Made by a program: the position numbers and the translations under genes. A DNA stretch of 16,562 bases from contig JAIOJM010000064.1 of the NCBI GenBank assembly GCA_019911785.1, positions 1-16,562 on the forward strand, read 5' to 3'. The notes below the pieces were generated by a model. The model made no database searches. It was given only the letters and a program-made list of their open reading frames with translations, and was not told where the DNA came from. Below, piece by piece: positions 1-6,546 of this stretch (position 1 is the stretch's first letter; the number at the start of each line of letters is the position of its first letter). Origin of the DNA: Sulfuricella sp. GTDB taxonomy: Bacteria > Pseudomonadota > Gammaproteobacteria > Burkholderiales > Sulfuricellaceae.

Positions 1-1
1 G

Positions 2-316
2 GTCTATGCGATCGCCAAGTTCCGTTTGCAGGATCATTTGCGCGCGCATTATGCCGACCACCTGCGCCATGCCGTCGATCTGTCCGAGGTGGAAAATGAT
101 TTGCAGGAGCCTGTAACCAAATCCGACATCAGCTACGAATCCATCAGTGGGGAAATTGAAAAACTTCCGCCCAAGCAGGCCGCCATCCTGCAGATGATGC
201 ACCAGGAGGGTTATACCGCCAAAGAAGTGGCTGAAAAGATCGGCATGAAAGAGTCCGCGGTGAAGGTTGCCGCGCACCGGGCCTACAAGATATTGAGAAA
301 GATACTGGAAAGATAA
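2..316 (+). CDS. ECF-type RNA polymerase sigma factor, C-terminal part
   Basis: The reading frame enters from the left edge, so the start and most of region 2 lie outside the window; about 104 residues are visible. The visible N-terminal stretch (VYAIAKFRLQDHLR) resembles the end of sigma region 2. The C-terminal part is a sigma-70 region 4 helix-turn-helix: LPPKQAAILQMMHQEGYTAK, then EVAEKIGMKESAVKVAAHRA, which would contact the -35 element. The stop lies 7 bases before the next ATG, which encodes an NrsF-type membrane anti-sigma protein. Paired with NrsF, this is probably the cognate stress sigma factor, comparable to Caulobacter SigF. The stress sensed is unknown. Family assignment is firm; the partnership is inferred from adjacency. 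Confidence 0.85.
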   Translation, partial: VYAIAKFRLQDHLRAHYADHLRHAVDLSEVENDLQEPVTKSDISYESISGEIEKLPPKQAAILQMMHQEGYTAKEVAEKIGMKESAVKVAAHRAYKILRKILER

Positions 317-323
317 ACAGATA

Positions 324-959
324 ATGGCAAACATCGAAGAACTGGTTGATAGACTGGCCCGGGATGCCGCTCCAGTGAAGCCGGCCCCCCATCCACTCAT
401 GCTGAGCCTGACATGGGTGGCGGGGGCGGGGGTGTATCTTGTGGCGTCTTTGTGGATTTCCGGCCTGCGCCCGGACCTGATGCAAAAGCTCCATGAGCCG
501 TGGTTCGTTGCCGAGATGGTCTCCCTCGCCCTGATCTTCATCGCCACCTCCTTGAGTGCCGCGGTGCTGGCCTTTCCCGATCTGCACCAGATGCGCAAGG
601 CGGCCCTGGCTCCGGCCGGCCTGTTTGCCCTTTTTGTGGTCATCCTGTTTTTTGCCTGGCGCGCCGACGTGCCGCCAGCGCCGCTGCCCGTGCACGACTT
701 CGAATGCACGGCCAGCATCACCCTGTTCTCGCTCTTGCCGGCCGCCTGGACGTTCCTTGCCATGCGCCGATTCGCCAGCACCCATTACCGGTGGGCGGGC
801 AGTGTCGCGCTGCTTTCCGCCTTCAGCGTCGGGGCGTTGTGGCTGCTGCTGCATGAGCTGAACGACTCGGTCATCCACGTCATCCAGTGGCATTACCTGC
901 CCATGCTGGGCATCGGCCTTGTCGGCTGGTGGCTGGGGAAGAGCTTGTTGAAATGGTAG
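324..959 (+). CDS. nrsF: NrsF-family (DUF1109) integral membrane anti-sigma factor
   Basis: This 211-residue protein has a short cytoplasmic N-terminus (ELVDRLARDAAPVK, typical of the family) and about six hydrophobic segments (roughly residues 27-46, 62-84, 94-112, 130-148, 158-177 and 190-206). Size and topology fit DUF1109/NrsF proteins, which hold an ECF sigma factor at the inner membrane until a stress signal arrives. It follows the sigma gene by 7 bases, so the two should be co-transcribed. The protein has one cysteine (C128, in HDFECTAS). Caulobacter NrsF is reported to depend on two conserved cysteines for heavy-metal response, so the signal may differ here. There is no clear Shine-Dalgarno, which fits coupling to the upstream gene. 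The symbol denotes family membership, not proven function. Confidence 0.85.
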   Translation: MANIEELVDRLARDAAPVKPAPHPLMLSLTWVAGAGVYLVASLWISGLRPDLMQKLHEPWFVAEMVSLALIFIATSLSAAVLAFPDLHQMRKAALAPAGLFALFVVILFFAWRADVPPAPLPVHDFECTASITLFSLLPAAWTFLAMRRFASTHYRWAGSVALLSAFSVGALWLLLHELNDSVIHVIQWHYLPMLGIGLVGWWLGKSLLKW

Positions 960-1016
960 TGCCTGCCGAGCGGGGGCGATTGGCTGAACCACCCAACCGG
1001 GCCGATTCCTCGCCAT

Positions 1017-1045
1017 CTTGAATTGCCCGTCTTTTCCCCTATATT
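1017..1045 (+). promoter_or_regulatory. Sigma-32 (RpoH) type heat-shock promoter of the small Hsp gene
   Basis: CTTGAA (1017-1022), a 13-base spacer, then CCCCTATATT (1036-1045) matches the RpoH consensus CTTGAA-N(13-15)-CCCCATNT closely, including the diagnostic run of four C before the -10. The same bases could also be read as a weaker sigma-70 promoter (TTGAAT, 16 bases, TATATT). Transcription would begin near 1052, leaving a leader of about 50 bases. Confidence 0.75.
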
Positions 1046-1092
1046 TAAGTCAGTGGCAAGGAGCTGCCGATTTTTCAGTGACTTCAGATATA

Positions 1093-1098
1093 AAGGAG
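1093..1098 (+). promoter_or_regulatory. Shine-Dalgarno deciding the start of the small Hsp gene
   Basis: AAGGAG is followed by two adjacent ATG codons. It lies 4 bases before the ATG at 1103 and 7 bases before the ATG at 1106; the second has the better spacing. A run of five T at 1071-1075 could pair with AAAGG over this site. Confidence 0.6.
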
Positions 1099-1105
1099 AA
1101 CGATG

Positions 1106-1537
1106 ATGGCGAACATTACCCGTTACGACCCGTTTGACGTGGCTTTAGATCCCTTTGACGACCTCTTCCGGGGCTTTCTCCGCCCGGTTCGCTTCGAGGG
1201 TCAGCCCCAGCCGATGCAGATCAAGATGGACGTGAAGGAGGACGACAAGAATTATAATGTCCATGCCGAGATTCCCGGCGTGAAGAAGGAGGACATCCAC
1301 GTCACCATCGAGGGCAACCAAGTCAGCATCAGCGCCGAGATTAAGAAGGAAAAAGAGGAAAAGGAAGGCGGGAAAGTGTTGCGTAGCGAACGCTACTACG
1401 GCAAGGTGTACCGCAGCTTCACCCTTGGTCAGGATGTGGACGATACCAAGGCAACGGCCAAGTACAACGAGGGTGTGCTTAATTTGACCCTGCCGAAGAA
1501 GGCCACGTCCAGCGCGAAGAAGCTGGCCATCCAGTAA
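1106..1537 (+). CDS. Small heat-shock protein, Hsp20/alpha-crystallin family
   Basis: ATP-independent holdase chaperone of the cytoplasm that binds unfolding proteins for later refolding. The product is 143 residues (144 from the ATG at 1103). It has a short N-terminal arm (ITRYDPFDVALDPFDDLF), then an alpha-crystallin domain of about 100 residues with the typical AEIPGVKKEDIHVTIEGNQV beta strands, a charged loop (KKEKEEKEGGK), and the GVLNLTLPKK signature near the C-terminus. The C-terminal tail ends KKLAIQ, where LAI may serve as the I-x-I/V-type oligomerisation motif. A sigma-32-type promoter upstream and a strong terminator downstream indicate a single-gene, heat-induced transcript. Family assignment is secure. 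Confidence 0.95.
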   Translation: MANITRYDPFDVALDPFDDLFRGFLRPVRFEGQPQPMQIKMDVKEDDKNYNVHAEIPGVKKEDIHVTIEGNQVSISAEIKKEKEEKEGGKVLRSERYYGKVYRSFTLGQDVDDTKATAKYNEGVLNLTLPKKATSSAKKLAIQ

Positions 1538-1552
1538 TTCCGGCAACCCCCG

Positions 1553-1580
1553 AAAAAAGGCGGCGCTGTGCCGCCTTTTT
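1553..1580. terminator. Bidirectional intrinsic terminator
   Basis: GGCGGC (1559-1564) and GCCGCC (1570-1575) form a GC stem with a five-base loop. It is flanked by six A on the left (1553-1558) and five T on the right (1576-1580). It can therefore stop the + strand Hsp transcript and the - strand acyl-CoA ligase transcript. The ligase stop codon (1580-1582) overlaps the end of the T run. Confidence 0.9.
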
Positions 1581-3280
1581 CATTTCCTGGCCAGGGTGCC
1601 CAGTTTTTCGACGGCGATTTCCCGCATGCGGAATTTCTGCAGCTTGCCGGTCACGGTGGTGGGAAACTCGTCGACGAACCAGAGGTATTTCGGAATCTTG
1701 AAGTGGGCGAGCTTGTCCTGGCAGAACTCGCGGATTTCCGGTTCCGTGACGGTCTGGGAGGCATGCAGCTGGATCCAGGCCATCACCTCTTCGCCGTAGA
1801 ATTCGTCGGGAACGCCGAATACCGCCACCTGCGCCACTTTCGGGTGGGTGAACAGGACTTCCTCGATCTCCCGCGGATAGATGTTCTCCCCGCCGCGGAT
1901 GATCATGTCCTTGAGCCGGCCGGTGATGCGCACGTAGCCGTCGGCGTCCATGGTGCCCAGGTCGCCGGAGTGCAGCCAGCCATTTTCGTCGATGGTTTTG
2001 CGCGTGGCTTCCGGGTCGCCGTAATAGCCCTTCATCAGGTGGTAGCCGCGGAAGCAGATTTCTCCCACCTCCCCGATCGCCACCGTCCGCCCGCTGTCCA
2101 GGTTGACCACCTTGACCTCCTGGTGCGGCAGGTTGGTGCCGACGGTCTCGATGCGGCGTGTGATGCTGTCGTCGCGTGTGGTCAGGTGGGTGAGCGGCGA
2201 GGCCTCGGTTTCGCCGTAGCCGATCAGGATCTCCGTGCAGTGCATCTCGCCCATCACCCGCTTCATCAATGCCGGCGGGCAGGGCGCGCCGGCCATGATG
2301 CCGGTGCGCAAGGAAGTGAGGTCGAACTCCGCAAACCGTTCGTGCTCCAGTTCGGCGATGAACATCGTCGGCACGCCGTGGATGGCGGTACAGCGCTCCT
2401 GTGCCACTGCCTGCAGCACCGCTAGCGGGTCGAAGTGCTCGCACGGAATGACGAGGCAGGCCCCCGCCGACAGGCACAAGAGATTCGCCAGCACCATGCC
2501 GAAGCAATGGTAGAACGGCACCGGCACGGCCAGCTTGTCGGCTTCGGTGAAGTGCATCGCCCGGGCGGCGAACCAGGCGTTGTTGAGGAGGTTGTGGTGG
2601 GACAGCACCACCGCCTTGGGGAAGCCGGTGGTGCCCGAGGTGTACTGGATGTTGATGGCGTCGTCCATGTCGAGCGCGGCGGTGATCCCGTCCAGTTTTT
2701 CCTGGGGTATGCTGTCGGCTGCGGCCAGCACCTCCTGCCACAGGGTGAAGCCGGAATGCGGCCGCACGGTTGCCGCCGGGCTGGCCGGGTCGTACAGCAC
2801 CACGCGCCGCAGCGACCGGAACACGTCGCTGCTCAGGGCGGCCGAGCCGCCGGCCAGCTCCGGCATCAGTTCCAGCAGCATGGCGACATAGTCGCTGCTG
2901 CGGAAGGAGGGAATGACGAACAGGCCATGGATTTCGGATTTGGTCAGGGCATAGTCCAGCTCGCGCACCCGATAGGCGGGGTTGATGTTGACCAGCACGG
3001 CGCCGATGCGGGCGGTGGCCATCTGCAGCAGCAGCCATTCGATGTTGTTGGTGGACCAGACGCCGATGCGCTCCCCCTTGGCGAAGCCCATGCCGAGCAG
3101 GCCGCGGGCGAGACGGTCGACGGCCTGCGCCAGTTCGCCGTAGGTCAGGCGGCATCCCTGCGGCAACGACACCACGGCCTCGCGTCCGGCATGCAGCTTC
3201 GCCACCGCGGCAAAATGCTCGGGGATGGTGGCGCCCAGCAGGGGAACATCCCCGCCCCGATGGCAGTAGCTTCTAGCCAT
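1580..3280 (-). CDS. AMP-forming acyl-CoA ligase (FadD/ACSF2-like)
   Basis: Activates a carboxylic acid to its CoA thioester using ATP through an acyl-adenylate. The 566-residue protein shows the ANL-superfamily motifs in order: the P-loop YTSGTTGFPK (213-222), YGETEAS (355-361), the HSGD aspartate region (437-440), the hinge GRLKDMIIRGGENIYP (454-469), and the adenylation lysine in TGKLQK (K546). Length and motifs resemble medium-chain or ACSF2-type fatty acyl-CoA synthetases; the substrate cannot be read from sequence. The start at 3280 is chosen because its ATG overlaps the stop of the oxidoreductase beta gene (3273-3275) and has GGAG 7 bases upstream; an in-frame ATG at 3310 lies inside beta. 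It is the last gene of a translationally coupled operon, suggesting that it supplies or uses the same CoA thioester as the oxidoreductase. Confidence 0.93.
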   Translation of the reverse strand: MARSYCHRGGDVPLLGATIPEHFAAVAKLHAGREAVVSLPQGCRLTYGELAQAVDRLARGLLGMGFAKGERIGVWSTNNIEWLLLQMATARIGAVLVNINPAYRVRELDYALTKSEIHGLFVIPSFRSSDYVAMLLELMPELAGGSAALSSDVFRSLRRVVLYDPASPAATVRPHSGFTLWQEVLAAADSIPQEKLDGITAALDMDDAINIQYTSGTTGFPKAVVLSHHNLLNNAWFAARAMHFTEADKLAVPVPFYHCFGMVLANLLCLSAGACLVIPCEHFDPLAVLQAVAQERCTAIHGVPTMFIAELEHERFAEFDLTSLRTGIMAGAPCPPALMKRVMGEMHCTEILIGYGETEASPLTHLTTRDDSITRRIETVGTNLPHQEVKVVNLDSGRTVAIGEVGEICFRGYHLMKGYYGDPEATRKTIDENGWLHSGDLGTMDADGYVRITGRLKDMIIRGGENIYPREIEEVLFTHPKVAQVAVFGVPDEFYGEEVMAWIQLHASQTVTEPEIREFCQDKLAHFKIPKYLWFVDEFPTTVTGKLQKFRMREIAVEKLGTLARK

Positions 3281-4193
3281 GAGCGGTCTCCACCTCCCGC
3301 CAGTAATCATCCACCCCGGCCTGGATTTCCGCCAGCAGCGCCTCGTTGCGCGTCGGCTGGAACAGATGGGCGAAGCGCCCCTGTTTGCTCAGGTACTCCT
3401 CCACCGGCAGGCGCGTAGAGGGAATCTTGGTGTGGACAACCCGGCCATTCTCGTATTCCTTCAGCGGCCAGATGCCGGTCTTGACCGCCAGCCGGCCGAT
3501 TTCGCCGGTTTCCATGGGGTCGAAATCCCATCCCGTCGGGCAGGGGGAAAGGGCGAGGATCAGGCGCGGCCCTTTCAGGTTTTTCGCTTTCTCGATTTTG
3601 CGCGCCAGGTCGAGCGGCTCGCTGCCGATCACGGTGGCGACATAGGCCGGACGGTGCGCGGCCCAGATGGCGAACAGGTCTTTCTTGTGGCCGGGGTAGC
3701 CGCGTGGATCGGTGGCGGTTCTCGCCCCGTGTGGCGTGGCCGGCGAGGATTGCTGGCCGGTGTTGCCGTAGCCTTCGTTGTCATAGCAGATGTAGATGAA
3801 ATCCAGGCCGCGCTCGATCGCGCTCGAGGTGGCGGAAAGACCCATGCCGTAGGCGGCGCCGTCGCCGGTCAGCACCACTACATCGAGGTTCTCCTCGGGC
3901 CGGATAAGACCTTTCGCCAGCCGCAGGTCGAGCGCGTCGCGCACCCCCTGTGCGCCGGCCGGCGCCGAGGCCATGGAGGTATACAGCCAGGAACCCGGGA
4001 AGGGCGTGTAAGGGTAGGTGGTGAGCAGGGTCATGCAGCCGGCGGCGTTGACGATCACGGTTTTCGTGCCGAGGATGTCGTAGATCTGGTGCAGGGCCTG
4101 CAAGCCGCCGCAGCCGGCGCACATCGGCGTGCCGGTGCCGAGCAGGCGGGCGGAAGGCAGTTCCTTGATGCTCTTGAACGCGGTTTCGCTCAT
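3273..4193 (-). CDS. 2-oxoacid:acceptor oxidoreductase, beta (thiamine diphosphate) subunit
   Basis: Beta subunit of a multi-subunit 2-oxoacid:ferredoxin-type oxidoreductase, which interconverts a 2-oxoacid plus CoA with acyl-CoA, CO2 and reduced acceptor. The 306-residue protein carries the TPP-binding signature GDGAAYGMG (110-118) followed by YDNEGYGNTG (137-146). The four cysteines expected to ligate the proximal [4Fe-4S] cluster in PorB-type subunits are present: C25 and C28 (MCAGCG), C53 (AAGCM) and C218 (LSPCPTGW). These features place it with the pyruvate/phenylglyoxylate type rather than the short OorB/IorB forms. A good ribosome site (AAGGAGG, 7 bases upstream) and an ATGA overlap with alpha indicate coupled translation. 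The true substrate is not determined. Confidence 0.93.
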   Translation of the reverse strand: MSETAFKSIKELPSARLLGTGTPMCAGCGGLQALHQIYDILGTKTVIVNAAGCMTLLTTYPYTPFPGSWLYTSMASAPAGAQGVRDALDLRLAKGLIRPEENLDVVVLTGDGAAYGMGLSATSSAIERGLDFIYICYDNEGYGNTGQQSSPATPHGARTATDPRGYPGHKKDLFAIWAAHRPAYVATVIGSEPLDLARKIEKAKNLKGPRLILALSPCPTGWDFDPMETGEIGRLAVKTGIWPLKEYENGRVVHTKIPSTRLPVEEYLSKQGRFAHLFQPTRNEALLAEIQAGVDDYWREVETAHG

Positions 4194-5431
4194 GGCTGTC
4201 CCTCCTTACGTTCGGCATGGGCGATGGCCTGCAGCTTGCGCATCTGGCGCAGCTCGCTGTCGCTGTACAGCAGCCGCGGTTTCGGCGTCATGCCCTGTTC
4301 TGCGGCGCGGCGGGTCTCAGCGGCGATTTCATAGAACTCTTCCGGGCTGATGTCGCGGCCGCCGAGGCCGCCGATGAAGCTGGCCAGGATCGCCGGGGCG
4401 CCGGCCTGGCCGTAGAGCGCCGAGGCCAGTTCCGCGTGCAGTATGCCGCCCTTGCCCAGGGACAGGTTCTGGTCGATCACCGCCACCCCTTTCTTGCCGG
4501 CCAGCGCCTGGCACAGATCGTCGGCCGGGAACGGGCGCAGCAGGCGCGGCCTGACCAGGCCGATGCGCCAGCCTGCTTCGCGCAGGCGGTCGACCGCATC
4601 CCTGGCCTTGGTGGCGAAGGAGCCGATCATCACGAAGACATACTCCGCATCCTCGCTGCGGTAGGTTTCCACCGCCTGGTATTGCCGGCCGAATTCCTGA
4701 CTGAAGGCCTGTGCCGCCTCGACATAGGCGGGCAGCGCCTGGAGTGCGGCGAGGTGCGCCTCATAGCGGAAGTAGGAATACTGCGAGCTGCCCAGCACGA
4801 TCACCGCCTGGCTCACCGGATGGCCGGCGCTGAAAAAAGTGGTTTCTGGGTCGAAGCGCGGCAGGAAACGGTCAACGGCGGCCTGGTCCGGGATTTCGAC
4901 CGGCTCGCGGGTGAAGGACAGATAGAAGCCGTCCATGTTGACGATTACCGGCAGCCGCACGCGCGCATCCTCGGCCAGGCGGTAGGCGATCAGCGTGTTG
5001 TCCAGCACTTCCTGGCAGGTGGCGCAGTGGATCTGCAAAAAGCCGCTGTCTCGGGCGGCGAGGATGTCGTTGTGGTCGGATTCGAGCGTGGTCGGCGTGG
5101 CGAGACCGCGCGACACGTTGACCAGCACGAAGGGTGCGCGCATGCCCGCCACGGCGTAAAGCATCTCCATGGCGTAGAGCAGTCCCTGGCTGGAAGTGGC
5201 AGTGAATACCCGCACTCCGCTGGCAGCCGCGGCGCCCGCCGCGGTGATCATGGAATGCTCGGATTCCATCATCACCATGCGGCAGTCCATTTCCCCGCCG
5301 GCTATCCAGGCGGCGAGGTTTTCGATGATCTCGGTCTGGGGGGTGATGGGGAAGGCCGGCAGGTAGTCGGCACGGGCCAGGCGCGCTCCCCAGGCCGCCG
5401 CCGCGTTGCCGGTGAGCAGCTTGCGCGTCAT
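4190..5431 (-). CDS. 2-oxoacid:acceptor oxidoreductase, alpha subunit
   Basis: Alpha (PorA-like) subunit of the same enzyme; 413 residues. The N-terminal pyrimidine-binding domain shows FPITPQTEIIE (27-37), the MESEHSMITAAGAAAASG stretch (55-72) and TATSSQGL (77-84), all standard for this family. The C-terminal half carries the domain II Rossmann-like segment (VFVMIGSFATKARDAVDRL) and IDQNLSLGKGG. ATG at 5431 is chosen because it overlaps the upstream stop as ATGA and is preceded by AGGAGG at 7-base spacing; the frame stays open upstream but only inside the gamma-delta gene. No cysteine cluster is expected or seen here. The subunit order gamma-delta, alpha, beta makes a complete four-domain enzyme. 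Confidence 0.93.
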   Translation of the reverse strand: MTRKLLTGNAAAAWGARLARADYLPAFPITPQTEIIENLAAWIAGGEMDCRMVMMESEHSMITAAGAAAASGVRVFTATSSQGLLYAMEMLYAVAGMRAPFVLVNVSRGLATPTTLESDHNDILAARDSGFLQIHCATCQEVLDNTLIAYRLAEDARVRLPVIVNMDGFYLSFTREPVEIPDQAAVDRFLPRFDPETTFFSAGHPVSQAVIVLGSSQYSYFRYEAHLAALQALPAYVEAAQAFSQEFGRQYQAVETYRSEDAEYVFVMIGSFATKARDAVDRLREAGWRIGLVRPRLLRPFPADDLCQALAGKKGVAVIDQNLSLGKGGILHAELASALYGQAGAPAILASFIGGLGGRDISPEEFYEIAAETRRAAEQGMTPKPRLLYSDSELRQMRKLQAIAHAERKEGQP

Positions 5432-6345
5432 GTCTTGTCCTCCTGGGTCGCCTGTTCCGGCACGGCCTGGATCGCATGCGCCGGGCATTGCGCCACGCAG
5501 ACCAGGCAGCCCTTGCAGTGGTCGTAGTCGATTTGCGGATAGCGCTGGGCATCCACGATGATGGCGCTGTCCGGGCAGAATTCGCTGCAGATCCACCAGC
5601 AGCGGTTGCAGCGGCTGTAGTCGATTACCGGACGCACGGTGCGCCATAGCCCGGTTCTGACTTCGACGCTGGTCAGGCCGGCGTGGATCGCCGGGGCCGC
5701 CTGGTCGGCGTTGTCCACCGGCAGGTTGATCCATTGCGGAGCCTGGTAGTGGTCTGCCGCCACCTGTACGCCTTCCTGCACGCAGCCGGCATGCGGTGCC
5801 ATCCGGTCGAATGCGGCCAGCGCCTTGGCCAAGTTGTGTGCTACGACTTCCTCGCCAAGTTCGCCGAGCTCGTCGCGGATGGCCTGGGCCAGCGCTTCGC
5901 GCGGGATGACCCCGACCAGGCGAGCTGCCGCACCAACACAGGCGGCGCCGATGAAGCGCAACTCGGCGCGTTCGGCGGATTCGACCGGCAGGGTCAGCAC
6001 CAGGCCGTGCAGGTTGAGGCGGTGCTGCCAGACTGCGGCGGGATCGCTGCTGCCGATCAGCAGCACGCTGCGCTCGCCGACGCCTTCCAGCACACCGGCT
6101 GCGGGGAGCCCGACCAGGCTGTCGTCGGCGACGATGACCAGGTCGGGCTGGTGGATAGCGCCGCGTTCATTGATCGCTACACGGGCGGCGCGCACATAGG
6201 CGAAGATCGGTGCGCCCCGCCGCTCCGCGCCGTAGCGCGGGGCATCCTGCACCTCGAAGCCGGCGGCGAAAAACGCGCTGCCCAGGATGCGGCTCGCTGT
6301 TTTCATGCCCTGGCCGCCGCGGCCGTGGAAGCGGATGCGATACAT
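5428..6345 (-). CDS. 2-oxoacid:acceptor oxidoreductase, fused gamma-delta subunit
   Basis: Residues 1-185 are the gamma domain (RFHGRGGQGMKTASRILG at 5-22, then DAPRYGAERRGAPIFAYVR). Residues 230-300 are a delta-type ferredoxin domain with two [4Fe-4S] motifs. In many enzymes gamma and delta are separate chains; here they are one protein of 305 residues. The second cluster is canonical (C277, C280, C283, C287; CX2CX2CX3CP). The first is C246, C249, C253, C257, spaced CX2CX3CX3CP, one residue longer than usual. It passes electrons between the TPP subunit and an outside acceptor; no NAD(P)H-binding subunit is encoded nearby. The ATG at 6345 has GAGGAG 4 bases upstream. First gene of the operon, preceded by an inverted repeat. 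Confidence 0.92.
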   Translation of the reverse strand: MYRIRFHGRGGQGMKTASRILGSAFFAAGFEVQDAPRYGAERRGAPIFAYVRAARVAINERGAIHQPDLVIVADDSLVGLPAAGVLEGVGERSVLLIGSSDPAAVWQHRLNLHGLVLTLPVESAERAELRFIGAACVGAAARLVGVIPREALAQAIRDELGELGEEVVAHNLAKALAAFDRMAPHAGCVQEGVQVAADHYQAPQWINLPVDNADQAAPAIHAGLTSVEVRTGLWRTVRPVIDYSRCNRCWWICSEFCPDSAIIVDAQRYPQIDYDHCKGCLVCVAQCPAHAIQAVPEQATQEDKT

Positions 6346-6385
6346 GAATCTCCTCGATCCTGTTATTGACTCAGTAAAACCGGTT

Positions 6386-6528
6386 ATCCACAGATGACGC
6401 AGATACACGCAGATAAAACCATATTGAACCAGTCTATTGGCGGATATACCTGCTTTACAGTCAGGCAGGCGGCAGGGCATGAAGCCAGTGATTTGTAATA
6501 TCTGCGTAAATCTGCGTCATCTGTGGAT
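6386..6528. repeat. Long inverted repeat A (GCAGAT-type arms)
   Basis: The left arm 6386-6415 and right arm 6499-6528 are 30 bases each and match as inverted copies at 28 of 30 positions, around an 83-base spacer. Each arm is a small tandem array: CCACAGAT (6388-6395), ACGCAGAT (6397-6404) and ACGCAGAT (6407-6414), at 9- and 10-base steps. The element fills most of the 201-base gap between the dehydrogenase stop and the oxidoreductase start, both on the - strand. I see no ORF in it. It could attenuate readthrough or fold in the mRNA; function is unknown. Confidence 0.85.
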
Positions 6529-6546
6529 TATAGGTTTAAAAGATCA

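Noticed and set aside
144..1016. Long open frame on the - strand opposite the sigma/nrsF genes
   Set aside because: It is a shadow of GC-rich coding sequence: low-complexity Q/R/G-rich translation, no family motif, and the + strand genes are clearly real.
2435..4334. Long + strand open frames opposite the ligase and oxidoreductase beta genes
   Set aside because: The translations are rich in G, A, R, Q and H with no domain, and they exist only because the - strand genes have strong third-position GC bias.
5432..5734. N-terminal extension of the alpha subunit
   Set aside because: The in-frame extension lies wholly inside the gamma-delta gene and translates to P/R/Q-rich noise; the ATG at 5431 has a good ribosome site.
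6527..6532. TATAAT on the - strand as a promoter for the oxidoreductase operon
   Set aside because: The hexamer is perfect, but there is no recognisable -35 at 16-18 bases and it lies at the edge of the repeat arm; too weak to list as a feature.
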